From: Isohypsibius dastychi | Lineage: Eukaryota > Tardigrada > Eutardigrada > Parachela > Isohypsibiidae | Length of the DNA: 64,000 bases | Assembly: GCA_034696485.1 (NCBI GenBank) | Contig: JAQIWT010000006.1 | Span: 27,212 to 91,211 of the forward strand | Direction: 5' to 3' | Shown: piece by piece, positions 13,801 to 24,110 of the stretch | Numbering within the stretch: the first letter of the stretch is position 1 | Layout of the letters: each line of letters opens with the position of its first letter | The notes under the pieces: generated by a model | The model's database searches: none | Seen by the model: only the letters and a program-made list of their open reading frames with translations | Told to the model about the DNA's origin: nothing | Translations under genes and position numbers: made by a program

Positions 13801-14638
13801 GAGTTTTAGACTTGTTTAAATAACCTTAATTAATCTCTGTAATCATTGTCGAGTAAGATTATTGAGAAAACCAGGAGATGCTTTTCAAGCATAAATGAAA
13901 CATTATGGAAAAACCTGAAATATATAATTATAATTTATAAGTTTCATATATAATTTCCGCATATATACTACGATCTTTGGGAAATGTCTTCCAGAGCAGC
14001 TTCGAATAATATTATTTCGCTCCTAAGAAGCATTATTTTGGTTTCTTCTACGAACTCATGTTCTTTCAGGGAAATGTCTCCTATCATTAGTTTCCAAATG
14101 GATCGCCGATATCAAGCCTTTCGTGACATCCTGTTGCACACAGTCCCAGAAGCGGGAGAGAATGCACTGTTGCAGCAACTGCGAAAACCGCGGCATGCCA
14201 TCCGACAAATCAACCGACGAAACCTGACACCTTTCAATGAAACGTAATAATATAAACTCATTTAAACAAGAGAAATATGCACTGTATCGTCAAAGCATTC
14301 AGATTTTCGCTTCCGGTGACCTTTTCTTAATGCGCTCAACGTCATGTTGTTACAGGCTGGGCATTCTTGGGAAGAAGCTGCGATACTTTGATTACTGGAC
14401 ACTGCTGCCGTCATTGAATCACGAAAGGAAACTGACACTTCCCGGCCTGAAACAAGATGCCAGACTACAAGCGTTCAAAACGACTAAATTAGTATTTCCT
14501 AGACGACTCCCACAGTCTTCGCGATTTCGCAAGCAATCAGTATCGGAATCAGCGATCAAGCCGAAAATTCAGGAGGCTCTCGTGGATCGTCTGAGCAAAG
14601 CAAAACGAAACGTTTCAAAGAAAGCTAAAGATTCTTGA
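10873..14638 (+). CDS. PPP1R36: PPP1R36-like protein phosphatase 1 regulatory subunit
   Basis: Eleven-exon model, 570 aa: 10873-11031, 11261-11373, 11432-11530, 11611-11726, 12174-12282, 12336-12449, 12511-12662, 12726-12768, 13376-13726, 14070-14243, 14356-14638. Every junction keeps frame. PPP1R36 is a testis-enriched protein that binds the PP1 catalytic subunit. Assignment rests on scattered motifs in the right order as I recall the family: NGSWKWDK (the conserved W-x-W near the N-terminus), a helical LALIHYFHFYLLGLTRKFF segment, LAKKYSMILI, and near the end LGILGKKLRYFDYWTLLP. The C-terminus is very basic (KAKRNVSKKAKDS). Exon 4 uses the internal GTAAGA donor at 11727; using the donor 13 nt downstream (GTAAGA at 11740) would end the protein in exon 5. 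A classical RVxF PP1 motif is not obvious. If not PPP1R36, it is an unrecognised basic protein. Confidence 0.6.
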
Positions 14639-14906
14639 TAAACAATCGAGTTTCTGGTGGAGAAATTGAAAATAATAACTTGAATCAATGTGTGCGTGTA
14701 TCTATACCGTGATATGGTCGAGCTGTAATTGGAGCCCGCGTATCAGTCAAAAGCTTTCAACAAGCCAATCAAGCAGCTGATAATCATTTCTCGTTTCGTT
14801 TATTCTTGAAAATTATCTTCGAATTATCCTTGCATTGTGATAAAATTTTCATTCGCCATCTCCCTAAATTGCAACTCACATCGATCGTTGTTTCGTGAAT
14901 ATCGTC
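14639..14906. promoter_or_regulatory. Short gap between PPP1R36-like and PepE genes
   Basis: 268 bp separate two genes on the same strand. No clear core promoter motif; the region must contain the 3' end of one transcript and the promoter of the next. Confidence 0.4.
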
Positions 14907-16564
14907 ATGGCTTCCTCCAAACGAAGAGTGCTTCTACTTTCCAGTTCCTGCCTGCACGGCTGCGCTCCTTTTGAATATGCGAAGAAAGACATCCAAGAGT
15001 TCTTTGGAAGGTGAGATTTCTGAGACAGAACAATGAAATTTGACCGCATCTAAATGAGAGTGCATGTTTACAGTACCGTAAAGGAGATCCTGTTCGTTCC
15101 GTACGCGTTGAAGGACTACGATGAATATGTGAACAAAACTCGACAGCGGTTTGCTGATGTTGGTCTGGATTACAAGGTTCGTGGGATTCACGAAGGAGGA
15201 TCACCTGTTGACGAGGTGAACAGAGCACAAGCCATCTTCATCGGTGAGAAAAATCGGCTGGAATGGTTGCTTTTGTGAAACGCCATCTGTCTTACCAGTT
15301 ATTTGGTTGTTTTCAGGAGGCGGAAACACGTTTCGTTTGTTGAAAACGCTGTATGAGTTCAAGTTGGTGGAAGCCATCCGGAAGCGTGTCCTTGAGGTAT
15401 GCACTGAGTAGAGTAATTCAAACAAGTATTTTGCATGTTTATAAAGTTGTTTGGAGTGAAATATGTCAAAATTGGCATCCATCTGGAATTTCGAGATTTC
15501 GACTTGTCTCTTCTTTCTCCAACCAGGGGGGGGGGGGGGGGTTGTTGAAGTCTTGACAGTGACCCTGACCGATAACTCGAACGCTTGATAACCTCTCTCT
15601 TACTTTAAAGTTGCATCATGTAAATTTACAATGTAAATTTACATGATGCAACCTGGTTGATTGACGTTCCGTGTTAGTTTATTACGAAGATTTATATTAT
15701 TTAATTATTTCTGTTTGGTTTTCAAACGTTTTTGCCCTCCTTTGGTTTTTGTGCTTTTGTTTTGCTCTTTGTTTTTTTTAGTGATTTCAGTTAAATCGAA
15801 TTTGACAGCTTTGTGTTCTCCAGTTTCGACTCATAGACGTAGTTAATCTTTCATGGAACGGCATCTGGTTTGAAAATCTTGAATCTCAGAACTGGAGAAC
15901 TAGTGGCGTTGGATAATGGATGATAATCATTTAATATTTTAAACCGTTATCTGACTATCGCAGGTTCAGTGCTGAAATTGTTGGAAAAAAATAAAACTTG
16001 GATTGGTGTTTTTTTAATTTTTCGGGCTTCCTGATTCATTGATCAGTTGTTCTTATTTTAGGATGGTATTCCCTACATGGGCTCCTCGGCCGGAAGCAAT
16101 GTGGCAACCGCCTCCATCAACACAACCAATGACATGCCCATTGTCCATCCACCGAGCCTGAAAGCTCTCGGATTTGTTCCGTTTAATATAAATCCTCACT
16201 ATATCGAACCTGATCCGAATTCGACCCACAAAGGCGTGAGTTTTGTGAATTTTGTTTGCTCTGCGGTAAAGTTCGGCTTAAACTTCTAGAATTATGTAGG
16301 AAACGAGAGATGAGCGAATTCTAGAATATACGGAACTAGATGACTGTAACCCAGTGTTGGTGCGTCATCATCAGCTCGTTGGCCCAGATAGATTGTTTTA
16401 TTTGTTTTTGTCTGATTTTGAAGGCTCTGAAAGAGGGGGCTTGGCTACGCATCTTAGGTGACAATGCCGTTGTTGGAGGACATTTTGGCGGGCGATTGTT
16501 CCCGAGATCTGGAGACCCGGTGGATATTCCGGTCGGAAGTGACGTTAGTTATTTGCTGAAGTGA
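14907..16564 (+). CDS. pepE: Alpha-aspartyl dipeptidase (peptidase E, family S51)
   Basis: Cytosolic serine dipeptidase that hydrolyses dipeptides with an N-terminal aspartate. Complete 242-aa protein, exons 14907-15010, 15074-15243, 15317-15396, 16062-16235, 16300-16359, 16424-16564, all in phase. The catalytic triad is visible: nucleophile Ser in [10 protein letters not shown], Asp in TTNDMPIV, His in INPHYIEP. Other S51 hallmarks are [20 protein letters not shown], a GIHEGGSP loop, [10 protein letters not shown] and [13 protein letters not shown]. Length equals the usual 230-245 aa. Animal copies are patchily distributed (known from Xenopus and some invertebrates). Six spliceosomal exons show that it is fully integrated into this genome. 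AATAAA at about 16699 may be its poly(A) signal. Confidence 0.96.
15526..15541. repeat. Poly(G) tract, 16 G, in pepE intron 3
   Basis: Sixteen consecutive G on the plus strand, one of several long G/C homopolymers in the window (30957, 31177, 34418-35030, 45085). It may form G-quadruplex or reflect repair or assembly at mononucleotide runs. Confidence 0.9.
15610..15652. repeat. 43-bp near-perfect palindrome in pepE intron 3
   Basis: Arms 15610-15630 and 15632-15652 are exact reverse complements (21 bp, GTTGCATCATGTAAATTTAC...) around a single central A. Such a perfect palindrome can extrude as a cruciform or fold as RNA. No flanking duplication was found. Confidence 0.9.
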
Positions 16565-16805
16565 CTTTTGAGGTCACATTTCACTGATTTACAGAGATTG
16601 TGATTTATTCGAAGCCCAATTTTTTTTCTAAAACCGTATAAAGACGTTGGTAGGAACTGCAACTACACTTAACAGATAAAACTGAACTTCTGAAGGTACA
16701 AATAAATTTTGGGAAAGCAAAAAATGTGCGGAATTTGTGTGTTGTATGAAAGCATTTTAGGAAAGACTCCAGTTTGCTGTTGATAAATTTTGAGTATTCA
16801 TATTT

Positions 16806-17805
16806 CTACATGTAAACGAAATGAGAGCTCCTTTCTCCGAATCCCATTTTCGGGCAAAGTCCGAGATCCCCAATTTGGTGCGAAGGTCCTTCAGCGACCT
16901 TTAGGTGACCTTTGTCGATCACCAGCCAGAGATTCCGCGATGAGAAGTCTCCATTTTCACGAATCACAGATTCGATCTGAATTACGGGATAACTCTTTCC
17001 ATCGCAGATCATGTCACATTGTCGATGGCGGAAATAAGTTCTGACCGACGATTTGTTTGCCTGTAATATAAGTTGAAAAAATGCTGGTCGGTAAGTCGGT
17101 TTTTCTTACCGTAGTAGCTAAAGAATTATCGCTCATGATAGCCAAAAAGCCAGCGGTTCGGAATTTAATCTGGAACACTGATGGGTGTCCTGAGCCTTGA
17201 AAAGGAACTTTCCTAATGCGAGCTAAAAAAACGTACGTATTATCACGTTGCCAAACGTAATTAAAAATTAAAATAATTATCTCTCGTTTTTTCTCAATAT
17301 TCCTCAAAATTCCTCAAAAATGGAAAATTTCAGAAATTGTCAGAACTTTTTGCGCAGTTTCCAGAAACTGGGCATATAAATTGGTCTGTATTAAGCGATT
17401 TTTTTACAAAAATTCTTCGAACTTGAGCCGTTTTTAATCATCACTTACTTGAGTTCTCTGGATGGTCCCCGATTTTTCTGACTTCAAACCGACTTCTGGT
17501 AACTCCAACTGGCAGTTGAGAAATTATTCCTTCCTTTGTGCACGATTGAGAAAGCAACTGGCTTATTTCAGTGATGCCAAGGTGTTTAGCTGTGCTGGAC
17601 AGGGATCTGGAATATCGTGTATTTCCGCCATCAAGAGATTCAATAGAGTGAGAAATGCTTGCAGCGTCATTCAGTCCATATCTGCGAATCGGTTAATTTG
17701 TAATTGAATGATGAATCATATGCGCGTTCAACCAGATACTCACAATAGAAACATCACATGTAAAAGGAAAAATGCTCTTCGGGTATCCAAATGATAGGTT
17801 TCCAT
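16806..17805 (-). CDS. Secreted protein with possible farnesoic-acid methyltransferase-like domain
   Basis: Four-exon model on the minus strand, 220 aa: 17744-17805 (start), 17449-17681, 17110-17222, 16806-17060 (stop). All introns are GT-AG and in phase. Residues 14-27 form a hydrophobic signal core (FFLLHVMFLLYGL) split by intron 1, predicting secretion. The C-terminal half has an order reminiscent of the Methyltransf_FA domain (PF12248): VFQIKFRTAGFLAIMSD, then SYPVIQIESVIRENG, then NLWLVIDKGHLKVAEG, resembling that family's W-x-x-(x)-G-x-(I/L)-x-V-G strand pair. The domain call is an inference from pattern only. It shares FQGSGxP and a similar C-terminal layout with the divergent gene at 18098-18931. 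Confidence 0.6.
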
Positions 17806-18097
17806 TTTAAAGTGTTAGAAATTCACCGGGAAATACGATTTCAAAAATTTCACTATGTGGAAACGAGGAATATTTTGAGATTTACAGTACAGTTTTATAC
17901 TGTTGTCTGCATGGCTTTGTTCTTATCGTCAATTGTGATAACGAAATGATCAGAGAGAGCCTTCATTCATTAGGTCATAGAGAATGAATGTATCTTAATG
18001 AAGTCAGCCAGCCTCATTACCAATTTACCATATCGTTCCGAAATTATTTCTTTTCTGAATTTTCTGTTTTTCGAGAAACGAGTTCATTCCGAATAAC
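17806..18097. promoter_or_regulatory. Putative bidirectional promoter between two paralogous genes
   Basis: About 290 bp separate the start of the minus-strand gene (17805) from the first open segment of the plus-strand gene. AT-rich; contains short direct repeats of GAATGAATG/CATTCATT type near 17960-17990. No firm TATA box. The missing first exon of the plus-strand gene may lie here. Confidence 0.3.
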
Positions 18098-18931
18098 TTT
18101 GATCGGACGGCATTTCTACTGATTTGACGCACTCTGGCGTTTTCTTGCACCTGTCCGGAAACCGCTTCTATATATTCGAATTCCAAGGTTCTGGGGAACC
18201 TATTCTGTGGTTCACCAGTAGTCGGCTTTATTTTACGTGCCTGGAAACTTCGGTTTCATTTTTCCATGACACTATGGTACTGCTACTGATTGACGATAAG
18301 GAACCGTTCCGGATACCGCAAGAATGTTCCGTGGTACCCCGGCGGCGTTGTTTCACGTCATCTGATTGATAAACGCTCGCTTTTTAATCTGCACAATTTC
18401 ACGAAAAATGCTGCTTATGACGTTATATCGCTGAAGTCGCCTGACCAAAAGCTGGAAAATACCGCGAATAGCAGACAGTTCGTTCAACCACAGTCTGCGA
18501 TATATGAGGTTGCAACATTCCACATGTTCATCGGCAGAATTGCATGCTTGATTTTTTCTCGGTGTAAAATAATTTAATTAGCAACTTCAAAAAACCTAAT
18601 TCGAATGTCATTTATGAGTTATGTTCAGATTGATAACAAAAGCTAGTCGCAAAAGCGAGCCCGATAAAATGCATATCTTCGAATTTTTGTTTTAATGCTA
18701 CCGGTAGATACTGCTGTTAGATAGTGTTTGGGACGATATTATATTTCGTATTACTCACTATTGTATTGATTTTTCTTGCAGTGGTTATCGTGTATGTTCG
18801 GATTTACTTCCTTATCCGTCTGCACTTCAAATCAAGGCGGGTTGGGTAACATTAGTCTAGTTGAACAAACAGGATCGTCAGTTTTTATCACAAATGAGTC
18901 AACGTCTGCGGAAAAGGTGTATTTCAAATAA
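18098..18931 (+). CDS. Probable divergent paralog of the 16.8-kb secreted protein (5' incomplete)
   Basis: Three open segments join in frame: up to 18276 (starting after an in-frame TGA at about 18095), 18323-18508, and 18782-18931 ending in VYFK-stop with AATAAA overlapping the stop. Phases are all 0. Shared features with the minus-strand neighbour: FQGSGEP (FQGSGHP there), a middle YPGGVVSRHLI segment aligning with YPVIQIESVI, and a final WLSCMFGFTSLSV segment aligning with LWLVIDKGHLKV. The first exon with ATG and signal peptide was not found. The donors used (GTACTG, GTTGCA) are weak, so a decayed gene is possible. Confidence 0.35.
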
Positions 18932-19092
18932 AAAATAAAAAACGCTTTTTCCTGGTCAGTCCTCAAGTTTTCCTCTTATAAGTATGAGGAAATGCAGGAA
19001 TATCATTCTGTACTTAAGCAGGCCGAGGGACACTGGTTATTCAATTCAGTTATTTGCACTTGATTCATTCCAGCTGCTTTCTTTTAAACAAA

Positions 19093-19892
19093 ATGTATTT
19101 CTCCAGCCTTGTGATTATTGTTTCATTATGTCTAGCATTTACAACCGTTGAAATCCAGGTACGTTATTCAATTTAAATTCATTGTCGCCAAATATTTTGT
19201 GCAATTGTTCAGTTTTAGTCAAAGGACCACCATCGCCGACATCGCCATCATCATCGAAATTCCACGCGTGTTGATAATCCTCCTGGACCAGTTGGCGGAA
19301 ACAACGATGACGAACTCGGTAAATGAATCATCATTTCATATCTTCGCGATAAAATGTGTCAATTTGCTGAATATCCCTTCAGGTAACATGGCGCGAGGAA
19401 ATTGGGCTAATACTCGTATCGGTAAGTCACAGTCAAAATCTATTAAAAAACAATAGCGAATAAAATTGTTTCGTTGTAGATTCCAACGATTTCAGTAAGC
19501 GTACTTGAATCATTTTCGATTCCGGGGACATGGACGGTTTTATATTGGTTTTTCTGGAATATACTGCGATCACACTAAGTAATTTCTGCCTTTTTTAGGG
19601 GGTGCCGCAGGACGACAAGCCCGTAGCGCAGGTGTGTTTAATTCGACAACTTTTCTTTTGTTTTCAGTTGAAATTCGAATTCTGGTTAATATTTTGACTT
19701 GAAGGTTACATGGTGAACAATGGCGGAAATGCGGGAACAACTGCCTTGCTGATGCAGATGATGGCACAGCAAAATTCGGCTAAAGCTTGCAATGTGACCG
19801 GCGGAAGTCCCCCCATGGATTTCAACATGATCCTTCCGGTTTTACTCCAAACTATGCAACAACCTACAATGGTGGGTGGCGGAAGTGGGTAA
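19093..19892 (+). CDS. Small secreted His/Gly/Met-rich protein with micro-exons
   Basis: Six-exon model, 146 aa: 19093-19158, 19219-19318, 19383-19421, 19480-19494, 19599-19631, 19705-19892. From exon 2 on every intron is phase 1, and exons 3-5 are only 39, 15 and 33 nt. Exon 1 is almost exactly a signal peptide (MYFSSLVIIVSLCLAFTTVE). Exon 2 encodes a His/Arg-rich stretch (DHHRRHRHHHR) that could bind metal, followed by PPGPVGGNNDD. The last exon encodes NNGGNAGTTALLMQMMAQQ and a Met/Gln/Gly-rich tail with one Cys. No family recognised. The uniform phase suggests repeated symmetric exons suited to alternative splicing. AATAAA is at about 20092. Confidence 0.65.
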
Positions 19893-21371
19893 ATTTTCAC
19901 CCGATCAGATCTTCCTCGAAAGTCACCATCAGTTCATTTCCGGGTTGATCTTTGTTGCATTCCCAATTTTGTTTTTCGGGTTGAAAATTATTTCAGAAAC
20001 GTGTTTCGAAATTTTAATGCATGAAGCTGCGAGAATGAGGGATTTGTGTTTAAAGAATATGGTTAGTGTATATCTTCTAGAATGTTTACGAAAATAAATG
20101 GTCTATCAGTTTCATCAGGGATTCGCTACTGGAGATGGATAAGATCTGGTCTGATTCATGGTGTATCACATTACCGCCATTTTGGTAGTTCATAAGTCAA
20201 TGACCAAAACGCGACCACATTGGACAAAATAATTCATACTTCCCACATTCTTTCATTTTGTGCGACGAGAAATTCACTTTAACTTTTTCGAGAAAATTAA
20301 GCCTACTCATTATCATGATCGGCTTTGATTTGTCGGCTTTGGATGAGCAAGTGTAAAATTTTTGCTCAAACGGACGATTTCATCTGTGCTTATATTTAAA
20401 AGCGTGACTAACATACCGCAATATTATCTGCAGTAAAATATTAATGGGCCAATTTTCAAAATAAGCCTGAGTAAAAACTAGGCCTGATCTGAATTAACCG
20501 GTAATCACTGGTCCTGGTGAATTAATAAATCGAACACAAACATTTTGATTTGCCGCTGTTTTACTCGACCAAAATTAAACTTTGTTTAATTTTGTTACTG
20601 TGAATTTAATCTTGCTTATTTCGTAGACAGAGTAACTGTAATTGAGATTCGAATTTTCTATTAGTAATGTCATTCCATCTCTTCTTGAACACCCCGCTGA
20701 GCAACAGGCATGCAAGAGAACTGTGTGACACTTGCTGAACACAAACCAGACACATCTTCTCAATTTCAGTCGCATCTTTCTGCTAAGATGCAAAGAGACC
20801 CTTACCAAATTTCCAGTCCAGAAGATGCGGGAAAGTCACTAATCAAGAGAGGAGCTGCCAAAAATACGACGAGAGCCAAACCAGATGCTGGTCGCCCTTT
20901 TTATAATTGGCTGACTGGAAATCTGGCGTGTCGCTCTGGCAAAACACTCTCCCTCAAAATCGCGACTAAAGAGATTCTTAAATTAGCTCATCATCTCGAG
21001 CCTCCAGTTTCCAAATGAAGAGACGTCCGCTCGAATCATTTTGATTCTTTGACTCTCGCTGGAAAATTGAGGGGAAAAGTCAATTGTAATTTAGCGGCAT
21101 CTTTATTTTTTATTACATGATATAATTCGAGCCCAGGAATGCCGGGCAAGGAGAAAAGCGCGGGCAAGAGGAGAGGTAATTTGCTAATAAGGCCCCATCC
21201 TCTTCGATAATTGTCAGACATGCACGCGCCAACTCGTAATTGAAAGCACCGGACTATGAAATGCAATGAGACAATTACTGTCACTTTTCGGTTTGTCTTA
21301 ATAAAAACTCTAATGCAAAAATTATAACAACAAACTTCCTCTTGGTTCTTTCTTTATATTTCATCTTCCAG
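19893..21371. other. Intergenic region upstream of the Prrx homeobox gene
   Basis: Mostly AT-rich. It should contain the first exon and promoter of the homeobox gene, which I could not place. The only sizeable open frame is at 20710-21018 (listed separately). Confidence 0.5.
20710..21018 (+). CDS. Hypothetical basic 102-aa ORF
   Basis: Uninterrupted frame from ATG to stop, predicted basic (GKSLIKRGAAKNTTRAKP; SGKTLSLKIATKEILKLAHH). No signal peptide, no transmembrane helix, no family recognised. It sits about 350 bp before the homeobox exon on the same strand but ends in a stop, with no convincing donor to join it. Could be a single-exon lineage-specific gene or chance. Confidence 0.35.
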   Translation: MQENCVTLAEHKPDTSSQFQSHLSAKMQRDPYQISSPEDAGKSLIKRGAAKNTTRAKPDAGRPFYNWLTGNLACRSGKTLSLKIATKEILKLAHHLEPPVSK

Positions 21372-22594
21372 ATTTGCATGGCTTGGAAGAGTTTCCGCTG
21401 CACGATGATGTCGTTGCGGGAAGGGATGACCAAGTGGAGGATACAAGAAATGGATCTAAGAAACAATCCAGGAGGAATCGGACTACTTTTACGACGGCGC
21501 AATTGAATGCGTTGGAGAAAGTGTTTGAGAAAACTCATTATCCTGACGCGTTCAATCGAGAGGATATTGCTCGAAAGGTCAACTTAACCGAAGCTCGCGT
21601 TCAGGTAGAAATCATATGAGCTGCTTGAATTGTGACAAAAGATCAATACCGTATTGCGATAGAAACTTGGAAATTTGCGGTCAAGATTGATCTTTGAATT
21701 TCAAAATGCAATGGTTGTTGAGTCTTTTAGAATGGACTTTATTTCGTAGAGACTTATTCCAGATTCTGTAAGGCTTTTATCGAATTAATTTCTTACCTCA
21801 CTCCGGAGACTTTTTTCTGTCCCCATCAATTTATTAGAAAGATATCAAAACTAGGTAACTGAACGTGATCACAGTTACAACCTTGATATAACATAATCAC
21901 CCAGTTTTTAATACAACACATTTGGCCTGAAAATTAAATCAGTTTTTCAATCGGTTACAAACTTTTTCGGTTTTGGTGTTTTGTTTTTTTTCCCATACCG
22001 CAAAAATGTCGGGTGGAACACATTTTCGGTTCTTGCCAAATGTTTGAACGCATACTTATAGTACTCACAATTTCCTGCACATTTACTTGCGTTCCGAGCT
22101 TTTTTCGTTCGGTTGTGAACTTAAGAGAATTCCTCGATTCTTCGGGAGAAACGCAAATTTCAAAACTAGTTTTCAGATCTGGTTTGCAAGATCAGCCGAA
22201 CTAATTTGAGTTTATTCTCTTGATGCTGATTTTAGACCCGTTATTTTCGCAGGTATGGTTCCAAAATCGGAGAGCGAAATTTCGCCGTAACGAAAAGTCT
22301 TCCTCCTATCAGAAGCCTTATTCTCCCCCAGAAACTCCAATCGAGCTGCGCGAACCGGTTGCACCAGAGCAGAAGTTTGATTGTTCGCCAACGCGTTTCA
22401 TGCACCGTCCGCGAATAATGGAATATGAACGCGACACACCATCAACCAGTCATCTCTACTCTGTTAATAATAATTTCAACACAACATCGGTGCCACAACC
22501 TCATCGATCAACGACATTAGCACACCACACCATGGATAATTACATTAACCAACCATGGCCGACATCAGCGCATCCCATGTTCTGGTATAAATAA
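21372..22594 (+). CDS. Prrx: Paired-related (Prrx-type) homeodomain transcription factor (5' partial model)
   Basis: DNA-binding transcription factor of the paired-like class. Exons seen: 21372-21604 and 22253-22594. The homeodomain runs from [20 protein letters not shown] through [20 protein letters not shown] to [18 protein letters not shown]. The intron falls between homeodomain residues 46 and 47 (VQ|VW), the position conserved in paired-like genes. Residue 50 is Gln (WFQNRR), typical of Prd-like Q50 proteins. The sequence fits Prrx (NRTTF, HYPDAF, KFRRNE) better than Shox or Drgx. The C-terminal tail is Pro/Ser/Thr-rich ([13 protein letters not shown]); no OAR motif is visible. The exon at 21372 starts in phase 1 after a long polypyrimidine tract, so at least one upstream exon with the ATG was not located. 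Confidence 0.93.
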
Positions 22595-23474
22595 ATACCG
22601 CATTTGATATTCAAAATGTTTCCTTCCGATTGATCCCCGTTTGTTACATGCTGCGTCTTTATACCAAGATAAATATTCAAGTCGATATGTATTACATCGG
22701 ATTGCAAATTCGGTTGAAAACTGAAGTCAAGGAGTTCCCTGGTGACCTTTCCTAATTTGGAATCCAAAGTACGGTTTGTCAGATTTGGTTCGAACAGAAA
22801 TTTCCGATCAAAGCTTTGATGATATGACAGATTGATAAATGTTTAATCTGTAACAATAATGTTAACAAAGTTTGTTCAAGCAATCTAAGCGTCAAACGAA
22901 GGGATGCGGCCGTAATCGTGACACGAGCCGGCGACAGCTGCACGCGCCTGTTTCTTATGGACATCACTCAAAAAAGCTGCCATCTTTCAAGTCTGCACGA
23001 TAAGCTTTATGCTCTTCTGATTTTGTTATTCCAGCTTGCGTCGATATAGTTCGCGAAGAAAACAGAAGATGATTGATCCGGTCATCGAGTTCTGTTTTAC
23101 AAATCGTTGTACGGTAAATACCACGGATACCGCGTGCAGTTAGCAAAAGTTATATCGCAAATTTTGGTTATGATAAGTGTCATACTCGCGGAACGAGGAG
23201 CGAGTTCCGCCTGTTCGAGAAGATCGCGGACTTCCAAAGCTAAAAAGTTCCAAATCTGAAGCGTTTAGACCATGTAGTTGTGCGCTCACCACATCCCTGC
23301 CACACTGCTCAGCAAGCCCCTACACCGCGGACGGCTGAAGAAAGCAAAACAAATCTTTGAAATTTGGACTTCAACTGTTGGATATCCGCTTCACCTCGTT
23401 TGACTTTGGTTTCTGGGATCAATCAAACCCGAAAATGTAGCGTGTTTTTACCGTGTATTTATGCTGATCTAAAA
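22595..23474. other. Intergenic, Prrx to SMIM13
   Basis: AATAAA overlaps the Prrx stop (about 22591-22601). At 22870-23135 there are two short open plus-strand segments with Cys-bearing translations (discussed in findings), but no complete gene could be built. Confidence 0.5.
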
Positions 23475-23836
23475 ATGGGTGACTTTGGAGTCTCGGAAGT
23501 TGTAGGAACATGTGTCCTTGTGTTGTTGGCCATCGTCGTTGTTTTGCTGTTCATTGTTCTGGGTGAGACATTTATTCCCATTTCTCAAAGGTGCAAAGCG
23601 TTAAAGTTCCTGATTTTCCTATTCCAGGATGGTACATTGTTTGGAAGTTGATTCTATCCCACTTTCGATTCTTCCGTGAAATATTTGGAATGGAAAACGG
23701 CGAAGAGTCCAAGCCTGGAAATCGTTCTCGAAATCCTCGAATTTCGGAAGGACATTCTCAGGTCCGCCATCGACAAGCTCGATCCGAACAGCAACCGACA
23801 ACCGCCAAAACTTCGCCGGACAGTACTAAGAAATAA
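23475..23836 (+). CDS. SMIM13: Small integral membrane protein 13 homolog
   Basis: Single-pass membrane micro-protein, two exons 23475-23562 and 23628-23836, 98 aa. Residues about 10-30 form a hydrophobic helix (TCVLVLLAIVVVLLFIVLGW). The junction then gives GWYIVWKLILSHFRFFREIF, which matches the SMIM13 signature GWYxVWxLxLSxFxFxRE. The C-terminal tail is polar, Arg/Ser-rich and probably cytosolic. The intron is phase 1 inside the Gly of GWY. Function of SMIM13 is not established. The gene ends 275 bp from the end of the convergent FITM gene. Confidence 0.88.
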
Positions 23837-24110
23837 AATAAATCCCCTTGACATCCGGAACCTTCTTTTGTTCAACCAAAGTTATTGCACTGCTGTTGAA
23901 ATCCGTTTTCAGATTTTTGATTTCGAAGTTCTTCTGCGCAATGTCCAGAATTTAATCCCACAGAACAAGTTGTATAAATGCCTTCTTAACAGAATCGAAG
24001 AACGGAAAACCACCACGAATTAAAATATAAAAATTGCGAACTTGCTGAGAAAAATCGGAAGTATCGAAATCATTCGAAACTTCGAAATCCAACAATTTTC
24101 CAAGCTTCGT

